A DNA stretch of 64,000 nt from JAXGZG01 sp040771825 (GTDB lineage Bacteria > Bacillota > Sulfobacillia > Fermentithermobacillales > Fermentithermobacillaceae). A model generated the notes under the pieces. It saw only the letters and a program-made list of their open reading frames with translations. It was not told the DNA's origin and made no database searches. A program made the translations under genes and the position numbers. Location of the stretch: NCBI GenBank assembly GCA_040771825.1, contig JAXGZG010000004.1, positions 1 to 64,000 of the forward strand. Reading direction: 5' to 3'. Below are positions 42,623-51,302 of the stretch, piece by piece; the first letter of the stretch is position 1, and every line of letters starts with the position of its first letter.

Positions 42623-44137
42623 CTAGACGCCGCCTCTCTGCCGGTAGGCCAGGGCTTCTGCAACGTGCTCCTCCTCAATCCGGGGTGATGAACAGAGGTC
42701 GGCAATGGTGGCCGAAACCTTCAGGACCCTGTAGTATCCTCTGGCCGAAAGGTTCATCCTCGTGTATGCGTCCAAAGCCAGCCGCCTCGCCTTGGAAGAG
42801 AAACTCAGCAAAGAACCGATGTCCTTAGGGCTCATTTCTCCATTCACCGCTAGGGCCATTCCGCGAAATCTATCATTCTGCCTGTCTCTGGCACACCGGA
42901 CTCTTGCCCTGACCGCGGCGCTCTCCTCCCCGGTGGCTTCCCCTAATTCCTCTGCTTTGACCCTTCCTACCTCCAGGTGCAGATCTATTCGGTCAAAAAG
43001 CGGACCGCTGACACGAGAGACATACTGCCTCCTTGCCGACTCTGTGCATGTACACTGGTTGAAATCGTCAGTGAACCAACCGCATTTGCACGGATTCATG
43101 GCAGCCACTAGCAAGAATCTGCAAGGGAACACATAGGTGCCCTTTGACCTGACAATTACAGCTTGCCCTTCCTCTAGAGGCTGCCTCAAAGCGTTAAGGA
43201 CCGACGGCGAGAATTCAGGAAGCTCGTCCAGGAAAAGAACGCCCCTGTGGGCAAGAGTGATCTCCCCCGGACTGGGGGATGTCCCGCCTCCCATAAGGGC
43301 CGCGGAGGTGACGGTATGGTGAGGTGCTCGAAAAGGAGGATCCCTCACAAGCCCTGAACCCTCGGGAAGAACGCCGGCGACCCCGTGAATTCTGGTAACC
43401 GCCACTGACTCTTGGAAGGAAAGCACAGGAAGGATACTTGGGACGGCCCTGGCTAGCATGCTCTTTCCGCTGCCCGGGGTTCCTACAAGGAGAAGGTTAT
43501 GCCCGCCTGCAGCGGCAACCTCTAAGGCCCTCTTGGCCGCGGCCTGCCCCCGAATTTCTGAAAGGTCGAGGTGCCGGGGCCCAGAACTCCCACGTGGCTC
43601 TATCTGTTTCGGCACAGGCAAACAGGCGCCTTTTACGAACCCGGCCAGATCTAGAAGTGTTCCGGCTGTTAGAACGTGCATACCTTCCAGGAATGAAACT
43701 TCGTGGCTGTTTTGAGCAGGCACAACCACGCCCATCATTCCGCTTTCTCTCGCTGACAGCGCCATGGTTAGGGCCCCTCGTACAGGCCGCAGGGAACCGT
43801 CCAAGGCCAGTTCCCCTAGATAACAGTATTCGCCCAGACGCTCATTGACGGGAATCTCGCCCGATGCGGCCAGAATTCCCAATGCTATCGCGGCATCTAG
43901 TTGCGAGCCTTCCTTGTGAACCGCGGCAGGTGCCAGACTCACAGTTATCCGCCTAGATGGTATGTGGAACCCCGAGTTACGGAGGGCAGACCTGACCCTA
44001 TGCTTAGATTCCCTAAGTGCGGTATCGGCCATTCCCACCACTTCAAGACAAGGCAGACCTCCGGCTACGTCTACCTCCACCATGACGGGTCGCCCCTGGA
44101 TGACAGATATTGTCGAACCGGGCACACACGCAAACAG
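42623..44137 (-). CDS. comM: YifB/ComM Mg-chelatase-like AAA ATPase
   Basis: About 504 residues. An N-terminal Lon-protease-like fold (VMVEVDVAGGLPCLEVVGMADTALRESKHRVRSALRNSGF) precedes the AAA domain with Walker A LLVGTPGSGKSML, Walker B GVLFLDELPEF, and a zinc-type insert CKCGWFTDDFNQCTCT. ComM is a branch-migration helicase in transformation. The promoter at 44161-44189 predicts transcription starting at about 44154, on top of the first ATG (44155). The likely start is therefore CTG 44137, four bases after GGGGGGAG, which aligns with the family N-terminus (xFACV as MLARV). Confidence 0.93.
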   Translation of the reverse strand: MFACVPGSTISVIQGRPVMVEVDVAGGLPCLEVVGMADTALRESKHRVRSALRNSGFHIPSRRITVSLAPAAVHKEGSQLDAAIALGILAASGEIPVNERLGEYCYLGELALDGSLRPVRGALTMALSARESGMMGVVVPAQNSHEVSFLEGMHVLTAGTLLDLAGFVKGACLPVPKQIEPRGSSGPRHLDLSEIRGQAAAKRALEVAAAGGHNLLLVGTPGSGKSMLARAVPSILPVLSFQESVAVTRIHGVAGVLPEGSGLVRDPPFRAPHHTVTSAALMGGGTSPSPGEITLAHRGVLFLDELPEFSPSVLNALRQPLEEGQAVIVRSKGTYVFPCRFLLVAAMNPCKCGWFTDDFNQCTCTESARRQYVSRVSGPLFDRIDLHLEVGRVKAEELGEATGEESAAVRARVRCARDRQNDRFRGMALAVNGEMSPKDIGSLLSFSSKARRLALDAYTRMNLSARGYYRVLKVSATIADLCSSPRIEEEHVAEALAYRQRGGV

Positions 44138-44160
44138 AGAACTCCCCCCTAACATGACGC

Positions 44161-44189
44161 AGTATACCATATTCAACCTTCTTTTGCAA
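44161..44189 (-). promoter_or_regulatory. Sigma-A promoter of comM
   Basis: On the minus strand TTGCAA (44189-44184), 17-base spacer, TATACT (44166-44161). It is a near-consensus vegetative promoter. It implies a transcript whose 5' end is at or just after the first in-frame ATG at 44155. Confidence 0.7.
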
Positions 44190-44309
44190 CTTTATCCTGG
44201 TTGCCAGAGGTGCGCATTGCACTATGGTAATTCCAATGGTAGGATATTTGGTATACAGAAATATCACGCCTTGGTTGAGTCAGGACATAGCGGCCCACCA
44301 AGCGCAGGG

Positions 44310-45872
44310 ATGGGGAAACAGACCGTGAGCATCGATGCAGAAACCTCTCGCCACGATAGCGAGATCTCAACAGAAGTGGGACCGGCTGACCAGGGTCCGC
44401 GTAATTCTGAATCCGCAACCATGGAATTGGACGGAGCCTTGGCCTTGACAGCGCCGGAAGTACAAACAGAGACGGAGGAGCGGACGGAACCCGAGGAATG
44501 GGCCCTCGAAGAATCCGAGTCTCCAGAAGCTCTTGCCCAGGAAAGACGGGAAATGCGCAAGCGCATTGTTGACCTTGCCCTCCCGTCACTGATTGAAATG
44601 ACGCTAATGACCCTGGTATCAATGGCTGACATGATCATGGTTGGGCGACTAGGCCCTTGGGCGATCACATCTGTTGGTCTCTCCAACCAACCAATGTTTG
44701 TTGCCATGTCGGTCTTCATGTCCCTGAACGTAGGCGCTACGGCTCTAGTGGCCCGGTCCATAGGCGCAGGAAAACCCGAAGAAGCCTTCAAAGCGGCCCG
44801 GCAGGCACTGGTCATTGCGTCGGCTGCCGGAGTGGTCCTAGCCATACTGGGGCTTTTGTTCGGCACTAACGTGCTCATGTGGATGGGGGCAGAGCCAGAG
44901 GTAGTTGGCCCGGGCAGTGGTTATCTGAGGATTGTAGCGTTTGGTCTTATTTTTCAAGGAGCCGCCATCAGTCTATCTGCGTCGTTGCGAGGGGCAGGAG
45001 ACACCAAGACTCCCATGTCTGTTAACTTGGTGGCTAACCTAGTCAACGTCACGTTCAACTACCTGCTGATTTTCGGCCACTTTGGCTTTCCGCGGCTAGA
45101 GGTAGCTGGTGCCGCAGCGGCCACTACCCTCTCAAGAGCGGTCGCCTGTGCCCTCATCATCCGAAAGGTGTTCGGCCACAAAGGCGCCATCAAAATGTCT
45201 CTTCACGATTCGTTCAAACTTGATTCCACCACCGTAGGCAGGATTCTAAAAGTTGGCTTGCCTGCCGCAGGCGAGCAGGTGGTGATGCGGGGAGGCCAGA
45301 TGCTCTTTGCCAGGATAGTATCAAGTTTTGGCACCGTCGTGTACGCGGCCCACCAAGTAGCCCTCAACATCGAAGGACTCTCCTTCACCCCCGGAATGTC
45401 CTTTCAAACCGCCACCACCACTCTTGTGGGCCAAAGCCTAGGGGCAAAAAAACCCAAACGCGCAATGCGTGTCGGGTGGGAAGCCGCGCGAATGGGAATC
45501 ACTGTGGCGGCAGTTTTTTCGGTCCTTCTATTCTTCTTTGGCAAGTATGCGGCCCTTCTGTACTCCGATGACGCAACGGTGATAGGACTCGCCGATAGCG
45601 CCCTCAAAATCATAGCTTTAGCGCAGCCTTTCATGATAGCCAACTTCATCCTAGCGGGAGGGCTTCGAGGTGCCGGCGACACCCGTGTGACTCTCTGCAT
45701 CACGGCCTTAGGCATCTGGGGCGTCAGAGTGGTTGTGGCCTACATCTTGGCCATAAGAATGAACATGGGCCTGGTTGGCGCCTGGATTGGCATGGCTTTG
45801 GACATGTGCACCAGGGCCATATTCGTAGCCTTGCGGTTTAGAACAGGCCGCTGGGCGAAAATCAGAGTCTAG
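44310..45872 (+). CDS. MATE family efflux transporter
   Basis: 520 residues. About 85 N-terminal residues are acidic and Ser/Glu-rich, unusual for the family. Then come twelve helices in two MatE repeats, with VDLALPSLIEMTLMTLVSMADMIMVGRLGP in shorter matching blocks at the first, SLSASLRGAGDTKTP at the end of the first, and AGGLRGAGDTRVTL in the second. ATG 44310 is in the frame with the helices; frames further upstream overlap comM. MATE proteins export drugs or metabolites using Na+ or H+. A TTGCCA/TATGGT pair at about 44206 may be its promoter. Confidence 0.92.
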   Translation: MGKQTVSIDAETSRHDSEISTEVGPADQGPRNSESATMELDGALALTAPEVQTETEERTEPEEWALEESESPEALAQERREMRKRIVDLALPSLIEMTLMTLVSMADMIMVGRLGPWAITSVGLSNQPMFVAMSVFMSLNVGATALVARSIGAGKPEEAFKAARQALVIASAAGVVLAILGLLFGTNVLMWMGAEPEVVGPGSGYLRIVAFGLIFQGAAISLSASLRGAGDTKTPMSVNLVANLVNVTFNYLLIFGHFGFPRLEVAGAAAATTLSRAVACALIIRKVFGHKGAIKMSLHDSFKLDSTTVGRILKVGLPAAGEQVVMRGGQMLFARIVSSFGTVVYAAHQVALNIEGLSFTPGMSFQTATTTLVGQSLGAKKPKRAMRVGWEAARMGITVAAVFSVLLFFFGKYAALLYSDDATVIGLADSALKIIALAQPFMIANFILAGGLRGAGDTRVTLCITALGIWGVRVVVAYILAIRMNMGLVGAWIGMALDMCTRAIFVALRFRTGRWAKIRV

Positions 45873-45943
45873 CCCCAGCAGTAGAGAGGTTCCCTCCGCT
45901 CACATATGATGGAGTGTGATCTCTGTAGGAGAGGGGTGTCTCC

Positions 45944-46309
45944 ATGCGCCAAGGTGAGTTCGTGAGAGATCCAGGAGGATTCTGGCGAGTTCAGCCTGGT
46001 GATACCATCTACTCCATAGCCCTAGCCACCGGCACGACGGTGGAACGCCTGCTTGAATTGAATCCCACGGTCAACCCGGAGAATCTAGTGATAGGTTCCG
46101 TACTGAGCCTGCCTCTCCATCCGGGGCTCCCACAGGGGCCGGTACCCCAGTGCGAATCAGGCATCTATTGGGTGGTGTCTCCAGGTGACACCCTTTACCT
46201 AATAGCCAAGGAAGTAGGCACCACTGTGGAAGCGTTGTTGAGGCTGAACCCCAGCATCGATCCCTTGAATCTTCAGCCGGGCCAGAGCATCTGCTTGCCT
46301 TTGGGCTAG
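45944..46309 (+). CDS. Double LysM domain protein
   Basis: 121 residues, almost all made of two LysM modules: VQPGDTIYSIALATGTTVERLLELNP and VSPGDTLYLIAKEVGTTVEALLRLNP in outline, each about 45 residues ending in SLPL/CLPL. LysM binds N-acetylglucosamine polymers. There is no signal peptide or other domain, which in spore formers is typical of coat or cortex-associated proteins (SafA-like). A CATATGAT at 45903-45910 resembles a sigma-E/K -10, but no good -35 was found. GGAGAGGG precedes the ATG. The stop TAG overlaps the trpS stop on the other strand in a CTAG palindrome (46306-46309). Confidence 0.88.
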   Translation: MRQGEFVRDPGGFWRVQPGDTIYSIALATGTTVERLLELNPTVNPENLVIGSVLSLPLHPGLPQGPVPQCESGIYWVVSPGDTLYLIAKEVGTTVEALLRLNPSIDPLNLQPGQSICLPLG

Positions 46310-47327
46310 ATTGTCCTCATCGTTGGGTCTATTAGGTTCAGCAAACCTAGGCGGTCCTTGGCGCGTTTGAGAGTAACCGTGGCTACTTGGCTGGCTTTTC
46401 TCGCCCCAACTACTAATATTTCCTTGAGCTCTTGTGAGCCAACAAGCTCCTTGTGCCTTCTCTGAATTGGAGTCAAAGTCTCGACCATCACTTCGGCCAA
46501 ATCACGTTTGAAATCGGCGTACCCCTTACCCTCATACATTTCCTGAACTTGGGGTAACGACTTATTGGCTGAGTGGGCGTAAATGGTCATGAGGTTAGCT
46601 ATCGCGGGCTTTTCATCGGGGTCGTAGATGATCTCCCTTCCAGAATCGGTTAGGCCGTCTGATCTTCTTTGACGATCATGTCCTTGGGGTCCCCAAGGGA
46701 GATGAAACCCAAGGGATCTTGGTCTGACTTGGACATCTTCTTTGAGGGGTCCTGAAGAGATTTTATTCTTGCCCCAGATTCTGCTATGAGCGGTTCCGGC
46801 ACTTTGAAAGTGGGACCGTAGCGGCTGTTGAAACGTTCCGCAGCGTCGCGGCATATCTCCACATGCTGCTTCTGGTCTTCGCCTACGGGAACGTAATCGG
46901 AATCATAGAGAAGTATGTCTGAGGCCATGAGAGCAGGATAGGTGAAAAGCCCGCCTGAGACAAACTCTTTCCCCTCGGACTTCTCTTTGAACTGAGTCAT
47001 CCTTGAAAGCTCGCCAAAACTCACGGTGCATTCAATGATCCAACCGAGTTCGGTATGGGCTGAAACGTCAGACTGCACAAAAAGCGTCATCTTGGCGGGG
47101 TCAAGCCCTGAAGCCACCATATAGGCCGCCGTGTCCAGTATGTGGGCGCGCAACTCATCTGTATCTTGAGGCACAGTAAGAGCGTGGAGATCCACCACGC
47201 TGTAGAAGCAATCGTACTCATCCTGTATCTTAGCAAAGTGCTTTATGGCGCCAAGATAATTTCCCAAGGTCAGTATACCTGTGGGCTGAACGCCTGAAAA
47301 TACTCTCTTCATGCTAAACGTGCCCAT
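46306..47327 (-). CDS. trpS: Tryptophanyl-tRNA synthetase, frameshifted
   Basis: Class I synthetase charging tRNA-Trp. From ATG 47327 (ten bases after AAGGAGG) the sequence has SGVQPTGILTLGNYLGA (HIGH-like region), DLHALT, SDYVPVGEDQKQHVEICRDAAERFN, and KKMSKSDQDPLGFI (KMSKS). After GDPKDMIVK the frame reaches a stop at 46650. The conserved continuation LTDSGREIIYDPDEKPAIANLMTIYA is in another frame and runs to 46306. The junction (46650-46672) seems to hold two one-base changes or a net one-base loss, as KIRR is seen in the third frame. Total length matches a 340-residue enzyme. Confidence 0.9.
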
Positions 47328-47382
47328 AAGAAGGCTTCCTCCTTCCGGCAAGAACCAATGCGTTTGGAGCCTTTGTTAGTGA

Positions 47383-47411
47383 ATTATCCCATACCGGAAT
47401 GCCCTTGGCAA
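47383..47411 (-). promoter_or_regulatory. Sigma-A promoter of trpS
   Basis: On the minus strand TTGCCA (47411-47406), 17 bases, GATAAT (47388-47383). The same pair of hexamers and spacing occurs before the GT4 gene at 52914. The leader to the trpS start is only about 50 bases, too short for a T-box. Confidence 0.7.
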
Positions 47412-47452
47412 ACCGGCGAATGAAACGCCAGAGTTCCGCCAACTAATATAAC

Positions 47453-47626
47453 GTGCATATCGTGGGAGTATTGCTTTCCTTGTGGGCAGGCCTATATACC
47501 CTGGCCTGGGCCCGAATCATGTGGAAGGGCGGCAACAGAGCGGGCGCCTTCTGGTCGGCGTTGCTCGCCATCTTGTCAACAGGTATCGGCTTATGGTACT
47601 TCTACAGGCACGGCTTCTACCCCTGA
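47453..47626 (+). CDS. Small two-helix membrane protein
   Basis: A 57-codon frame (GTG 47453, or GTG 47462 giving 54 residues) ends at TGA 47626. The peptide reads as two hydrophobic helices: VGVLLSLWAGLYTLAWARI, then a charged turn WKGGNRAG, then FWSALLAILSTGIGLWYFYR and a short HGFYP end. Codon use is GC-rich at third positions, as in neighbouring genes. No good ribosome binding site is visible. It lies between the divergent trpS promoter and the LuxR gene. I recognise no family; small sporulation or stress membrane proteins have this look. Confidence 0.55.
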   Translation: MHIVGVLLSLWAGLYTLAWARIMWKGGNRAGAFWSALLAILSTGIGLWYFYRHGFYP

Positions 47627-47629
47627 GCG

Positions 47630-48325
47630 TCAACCATCGGATTGTGCCAGCGCCTGAAGAGAACCGGTAGTCTCGTGGCCTGATCCAGCCAGGGTCCGAT
47701 TTGCCAACAGAGCAGCTTTGGTACGGTCGGTAACACCGATCTTCTTGAATATATTGTAAAGATGGTTCTTCACGGTCTTCTCGCTTATGAAAAGCGATTT
47801 GGCTATGGCGCGGTTGGCCATGCCTCTGGCCACAAGCGTTAGCACTTCCTTCTCGCGTTCACTCAGCAATTTCAGTTGGGGCGCAGAGAGAGAAGGATGC
47901 GAGCTTTCGGGGGCTTGGGGCCTAGCGCCTTGGCTCCTCCTGACCACCCTAGATGACAAATACAGATCGCCCCGAATAGCTGCGCCTAGGGAGCCAAGGA
48001 CCTGGTCTTTGGTAGCATCCTCATCTAGGATCGCAGAAATCCCCATGCGATGGCCGTAAACCACATCAGAAATGCCTAAATTGTCCAAGACTAGAACTAG
48101 CCTTGAACCAGGATACCTTTTTGTTACTGCGGCGAGGCTTTGGCTCAGCGCCGCGCGATCGACACCCGCCTGGATGTAGACGACATCAAAAGAACCCTGG
48201 CAGAGTTTCTGGTTGGCCTTCCCCAGTTCTACATAGGACGCGGCAACCGATCGTTCTCTGGACAGCACACTTCGCATTGTGCTTTGCCAATCTGCGTCAG
48301 TGAATGCCACAAGCACTTTGACCAT
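47630..48325 (-). CDS. LuxR-family regulator with degenerate receiver domain
   Basis: 231 residues. The C-terminal domain (about 150-215) is a full LuxR/NarL HTH: LSEREKEVLTLVARGMANRAIAKSLFISEKTVKNHLYNIFKKIGV. The N-terminal 115 residues have a receiver-like alpha/beta pattern (VKVLVAFTDADW, FDVVYIQAGVD, RLVLVLDN), but the phosphoacceptor strand DVVYIQAGV lacks the expected Asp and the switch Thr/Lys are not clear. It probably does not respond to a histidine kinase in the usual way. No kinase gene is adjacent. Confidence 0.85.
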   Translation of the reverse strand: MVKVLVAFTDADWQSTMRSVLSRERSVAASYVELGKANQKLCQGSFDVVYIQAGVDRAALSQSLAAVTKRYPGSRLVLVLDNLGISDVVYGHRMGISAILDEDATKDQVLGSLGAAIRGDLYLSSRVVRRSQGARPQAPESSHPSLSAPQLKLLSEREKEVLTLVARGMANRAIAKSLFISEKTVKNHLYNIFKKIGVTDRTKAALLANRTLAGSGHETTGSLQALAQSDG

Positions 48326-48405
48326 TAATCGCGCCTCCGTGGGAAGAACGTCTCATCTCTATAATCGGAAGATGGGTAGAATGTTTAGAGGTCTTTCGAG
48401 GTGAA

Positions 48406-48903
48406 TCAGTTCTTGGCGGAGATCCGGCGGAGCACCATCTTCTCAAGAAGTCTCATGAACCGGGTCCCGAGGAATTCACGGTTGCCTATGCGTTCAACCA
48501 AGACCGTGGTGGCCCCTATGAGATTGCCGCCCAGAACGTCGGTGAAAATCTGGTCCCCCACGACACACGTTTCTGGAGGCGACGACCGGACTCTCGCCAG
48601 AGCTTCCCTGAAGAAACGCTGAATGGGCTTGCGGGCGCCGATTACCAGTTCCGTCTTGAGGATCTCTGACATCCTCAAAACCGTGGGAGATGGTCTGGCG
48701 TTGGTGAGAATGACTGTCCTAAATCCCGCCGCATGAAGGGTTTCAAACCACCCCGACAGCTCGTCGGCCACCCTGTAGTCTCGCCAAGGGACCAAGGTAT
48801 TGTCCAAATCTGTGACTATGGCGCGGATTGACTTCTGGGAGAGCCAATCAAGGGGAAGGTCGTACACTGTGGCTATTCGCAAAGAAGGCGTGAGAAGCCG
48901 CAT
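48406..48903 (-). CDS. YqeG family HAD-superfamily phosphatase
   Basis: 165 residues from ATG 48903, which follows GGGAGAGG and gives the family-typical N-terminus (MRLLTPSLRIATVYDL). The HAD motif I IVTDLDNTLVPW has both catalytic aspartates; motif II is VILTNA, motif III the Lys in GARKP, and motif IV VVGDQIFTDVLGGN. YqeG-like HAD-IIIA proteins include mitochondrial-type phosphatidylglycerophosphatases (Gep4). A role in phospholipid synthesis is plausible; in many Firmicutes yqeG lies beside yqeH and aroE, which are absent here. Confidence 0.9.
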   Translation of the reverse strand: MRLLTPSLRIATVYDLPLDWLSQKSIRAIVTDLDNTLVPWRDYRVADELSGWFETLHAAGFRTVILTNARPSPTVLRMSEILKTELVIGARKPIQRFFREALARVRSSPPETCVVGDQIFTDVLGGNLIGATTVLVERIGNREFLGTRFMRLLEKMVLRRISAKN

Positions 48904-49053
48904 TGGCCCTCTCCCGTCCAGTTCTTGCACTCTAGCCGCCGGCATCAAGACGCGCCCCCTCTCTAGCACTAATATAGTACCAGAGAAACAACGGTCTGAA
49001 ACCTATTGCACAAGCGCCGAAATGGGAGAGGTCAGGAACTTAGCGCTTGTCTT

Positions 49054-49755
49054 TTACTGGAGAGAAGGCTGGCACGCCTTGGAAAGCTTAGCTAGCGCCC
49101 TTTTTTCTATTCTGGAGACATAGGAGCGGGAGATGCCCAACAACTTGGCTATTTCTCGTTGAGTCTTCTGCGGCCTGCCGCAGAGGCCGTATCGGAACTC
49201 CAGTACTTCGCGCTCTTTATCATCAAGCACTGAAAGCCTGGCAAGGACGCCCTCGGCCTGGACTTTGGCTGTGACTACTTCGGCCACATCGGGTTCTTGA
49301 TCTTTCACAATATCGAAGTATGATACTTCGCCGTCGTCGGCCTCGGGACTGAGGGGATCAAATAGGTGGAGTTCGTTTTTGTCGTTTCGAGTGGCCCGCA
49401 GGTGCATCAGTATCTCGTTTTCAATGCACCTAGAAGCGTAGGTCGCCAGTCGAGTGCCCTTATCGTCCTGGTACGTGTTGATGGCCTTCACAAGCCCAAT
49501 ACTGCCGATGGATATTAGATCCTCGATTTCCTGGGGGTGAGGGTCGAATTTCTTGACGATATGAGCCACTAGGCGCAAGTTGTGCTCCACCAGGGTATTC
49601 CTTTTGGCCATATCGCCGTGCTTGAACGCCTGAAGGCATGACTTCTCCTCTTCTTCCGAAAGCGGCAAGGGGAAATGGTTACCAGTGACATACCCAAGGC
49701 AAATCTCCAGGATTCGCAGACAAGCAAAGGCTAGGCCCGACAACATATTTGTCAC
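49054..49755 (-). CDS. sigK: Sporulation sigma factor SigK
   Basis: 233 residues from GTG 49755, preceded by GGGGGG. A short hydrophobic pro-sequence-like N-terminus (MLSGLAFACLRILEICLGYVTGN) precedes SFPLPLS-type start of region 1.2. Region 2: AKRNTLVEHNLRLVAHIVKKF and LISIGSIGLVKAINTY; DKGTRLATYASRCIENEILMHLR. Region 4: LDDKEREVLEFRYGL, QREIAKLLGISRSYVSRIEKRAL. SigK directs late mother-cell genes (coat, lysis) and is activated by pro-peptide removal by SpoIVFB. The gene is intact, with no skin element interruption. Confidence 0.93.
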   Translation of the reverse strand: MTNMLSGLAFACLRILEICLGYVTGNHFPLPLSEEEEKSCLQAFKHGDMAKRNTLVEHNLRLVAHIVKKFDPHPQEIEDLISIGSIGLVKAINTYQDDKGTRLATYASRCIENEILMHLRATRNDKNELHLFDPLSPEADDGEVSYFDIVKDQEPDVAEVVTAKVQAEGVLARLSVLDDKEREVLEFRYGLCGRPQKTQREIAKLLGISRSYVSRIEKRALAKLSKACQPSLQ

Positions 49756-49805
49756 GCTAAGGCCCCCCGCACACAGTCGTAAATATCCCTTATAGACCCT
49801 ATACA

Positions 49806-51293
49806 CTATTCGGAGGCGATGTGCGGCGTGCGTGTCCCGTTGCCATTACCTCCAGGCAGAAGCCTCTGGGCGATTTCTCGGAACAAAGGAGCGGCTTCGT
49901 TGGGGCCATCCCCTCCTTCCTGGACGAAAACCGATATTACGTACTTGGGAAGTATAAGAGGCGCCCACCCACAGAACCAAGCGGTACCGGACCATCCGGC
50001 AGACCCCCACAAAGCAACCCACGCCTTCCGACCTGCTCCCGCCCTCACTTCATCGAGAAGCACTCTGCCAATGGTGTTGGCTGTTGCAGAAGACATGATG
50101 CGTACCTCCCGGCCTTCTTGTTCAAAAATAAGAGCCGGTTGGCGCCATAGACCACCGCAGGCTATTGCCCGGTAGAAGGCTGCCATCTGAAGGGGCGTCG
50201 CAGTCAAGCCTCCGTCGCCCGTTAGGAGACCTTCTAGATCCTCTAGCGACCCCGGACGCTCTCCAGGTAGAGGGATCCCTGTGAGTTCCAAGAATCCACA
50301 TCCTCTTGCGTATTTTTCCAGTTCTTCGGGTTCAAGACCCTGGCGGGTCTTTGCTATTGAGCCGGCGCGATCCTGGAGGACATCATTTGCTCTACAGATA
50401 CCTTTGTCCAAGGCAAAGCCTAGTGCGACCGGCTCCAATAAGGGCCCGGCGGCAAAAGCGGTTATGGCCCGATTGACTAGTGGGTCATCTGGGTCGCCCG
50501 ATGTTTTGCCGGGATCGTTCTGGTCGAAATTGGGTCTCGACGCCATAGCCAAGACCTCTCCTCGAGACACGTCCAATACAACTACCGCCCCTTTGGTTAC
50601 GCCCCTATGGTCAAGGACCTCTTCGACTGTCATCTGCACCTTAGCATCTATGGTCGTGACCAGATCCTGGGGTGTCTTTTGGTTTGGGGCGATACGAAGG
50701 CCGCTCTCTGGTAGCGTTACTCCCTCTCCCGTAGTCACGTATCCAACCCAAGACGGCTTACCTCCGGCCAGAAGATACTGAAACTGGCACTCCAGGCCGC
50801 TCTCTCCTCTGTTGTCCTTGGGGCAGATGTGCCCTACAACGTGGGCTGCCAGGGCTCTAGGTCCGTACCGTATTTCGTCGGGTATAACTTCCAATCCCGA
50901 CAAGGACAAAGACCGGACGAGAGCGACCTCGTCCGGTCCGAGACACCTCTTGACTTTCACAGCACTAGACGCGCTAATGAGAGAATCTGCGTCTATCCCC
51001 AAAGACTCACTAAGAAACGTCTTCAACTTGTCGGGCTGGGAAATCTCGCAAGGAAACACCGCCAAACTGACACCCCAAACTGGGTAGTGAATGGGAACGC
51101 GGTTTCGATCCAGTATGCAGCCTCTAGGGAGGCTAACCGGAACCCCCTTGTATCGCTGTTGAAAAGCCGGTCTTTGGAACTGCTGCTCCCCAAGGGATCC
51201 CAGAACCTGATACCTTGCGAGAACGCCCAAAAGACACAGGGTAAGGGCCCCGAAAAACCTAAGGACTGCCCGGACCCGCCCAAGGGCATCCAC
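49806..51293 (-). CDS. Penicillin-binding-protein-like protein with degenerate active site
   Basis: 495 residues with the architecture of class B PBPs of the PBP2/SpoVD branch: an N-terminal membrane helix (about 11-28), a dimerisation segment (PRGCILDRN at 56-64), and the transpeptidase domain (about 230-480). All catalytic motifs are altered. Where SxxK is expected (usually PGSTFK), this protein has A281-A-G-P-L-L-E287, so Ser is Pro284 and Lys is Glu287. Where KTGTA is expected it has W434-S-G-T-A. Flanking sequences (NRAIT, LTGIPLPGE, GGLTATPLQMA) are well conserved. It cannot be an acyl-enzyme transpeptidase; a structural role is likely. It lies just before sigK. Confidence 0.85.
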   Translation of the reverse strand: MDALGRVRAVLRFFGALTLCLLGVLARYQVLGSLGEQQFQRPAFQQRYKGVPVSLPRGCILDRNRVPIHYPVWGVSLAVFPCEISQPDKLKTFLSESLGIDADSLISASSAVKVKRCLGPDEVALVRSLSLSGLEVIPDEIRYGPRALAAHVVGHICPKDNRGESGLECQFQYLLAGGKPSWVGYVTTGEGVTLPESGLRIAPNQKTPQDLVTTIDAKVQMTVEEVLDHRGVTKGAVVVLDVSRGEVLAMASRPNFDQNDPGKTSGDPDDPLVNRAITAFAAGPLLEPVALGFALDKGICRANDVLQDRAGSIAKTRQGLEPEELEKYARGCGFLELTGIPLPGERPGSLEDLEGLLTGDGGLTATPLQMAAFYRAIACGGLWRQPALIFEQEGREVRIMSSATANTIGRVLLDEVRAGAGRKAWVALWGSAGWSGTAWFCGWAPLILPKYVISVFVQEGGDGPNEAAPLFREIAQRLLPGGNGNGTRTPHIASE

Positions 51294-51302
51294 TTTGGTG
51301 GT

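Noticed and set aside
47328..47452. T-box leader for trpS
   Set aside because: The leader between the promoter and the start codon is only about 50 bases and has no T-box sequence or terminator.
49054..49755. Skin-type element splitting sigK
   Set aside because: The sigma factor reads through regions 1.2 to 4 without interruption.
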